This document shows positions 63,906 to 64,000 of a DNA stretch of 64,000 nucleotides, piece after piece. Positions within the stretch are counted from its first letter, which is position 1. Every line of letters starts with the position of its first letter. The stretch is taken from NCBI GenBank assembly GCA_000507305.1, contig DF239813.1:40452-104451 (forward strand). Direction: 5' to 3'. The notes under the pieces were generated by a model. It was not told the origin of the DNA. It saw nothing but the letters and a program-made list of their open reading frames with translations, and made no database searches. The position numbers and the translations under genes were made by a program. The stretch is from Breviolum minutum Mf 1.05b.01. Lineage: Eukaryota; Sar; Dinophyceae; Suessiales; Symbiodiniaceae.

Positions 63906-64000
63906 TACACCTCTGGTAAACTAACAATGGCAAATGGGAAAACCCAACACTTTGAAGGATGTATTTCCTCGTAAAAATGGGTGGTTTTCCATTGCTATAC
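63906..64000. repeat. IR-B element cut by the window edge
   Basis: TA-CACCTCTGGTAAACTAACA and the start of the right arm (CCATTGCTATAC). Confidence 0.8.

Noticed and set aside
1..64000. tRNA, rRNA or snRNA genes
   Set aside because: I scanned by eye for cloverleaf arms and conserved rRNA or snRNA boxes and saw none; a covariance-model search would be decisive.

Overview
The window looks like nuclear DNA of an intron-rich alveolate, most likely a dinoflagellate of the Suessiales/Symbiodiniaceae type. Four things point that way. Every gene I can recognise lies on the + strand, one after another. Exons are short (40-200 nt) and separated by 0.5-3 kb introns. Reading phase and protein homology support several introns with GC-AG or GA-AG ends as well as GT-AG, and most exons begin with G directly after the intron AG. 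The introns are packed with short inverted-repeat elements resembling the introner/MITE families known from dinoflagellates. This assignment is an inference; no rRNA, tRNA or spliced-leader gene is present to confirm it.

Layout. (1) About 2.4-19.5 kb: the 3' part of a NEDD1-like gene (WD40 protein that recruits gamma-tubulin). It holds the last WD40 strands, a long low-complexity linker spread over many small exons, and the C-terminal coiled coil with its stop. (2) 8.7-9.9 kb: an intronless two-motif LAGLIDADG protein with a mitochondrial-type leader, inside an intron of gene 1 on the same strand. (3) 21.0-23.8 kb: a short gene with a possible signal-peptide first exon and a last exon resembling the C-terminal helix of a double-stranded-RNA-binding domain. 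(4) 25.4-34.7 kb: an unidentified multi-exon gene with helix-rich exons. (5) 35.6 kb to at least 62.1 kb: a CFAP57/WDR65-like gene (WD40 protein of the ciliary axoneme). Its exons follow the order of the animal protein and continue past the right edge of what I can assign.

The rest is intron or intergenic DNA. I sorted its inverted repeats into families with names of my own: IR-A (CTGTTGATGG ends), IR-B (CCCTCCAGTAAACTAACA), IR-C (CACTCCCTGAAACTAACAG), IR-D (CTTGGATGTCCCAGGAAG), IR-E (GAGCNACGAAAAAAACCCTGG), IR-F (GGATCCATGTATGGTATA), IR-G (CAAGGTGGGCCCCTAC), IR-H (GGTGGTGGTTTCAAATAT), IR-I (TGGATGTTTCCGAAAATAG), IR-J (GTTTCCTTAAATGGTGG), IR-K (CCTGGAACCCAAATG), IR-L (CCACCTGGAAAGTAGATGG), and several seen once or twice. 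Most are 85-140 bp and bounded by TA on both sides, and several are nested in each other. They crowd against exon edges. A further AT-rich satellite block lies at 54.3-55.6 kb, a cluster of GCGAAAG motifs at 31.6-32.1 kb, and microsatellites at several places. Two undetermined bases (n) occur at 10205 and 54740.

Genes 1 and 5 both encode microtubule/cilium-associated WD40 proteins, but nothing in the sequence shows that this proximity is functional. Exon limits are predictions from reading phase, splice dinucleotides and remembered family sequences; none was checked against transcripts.
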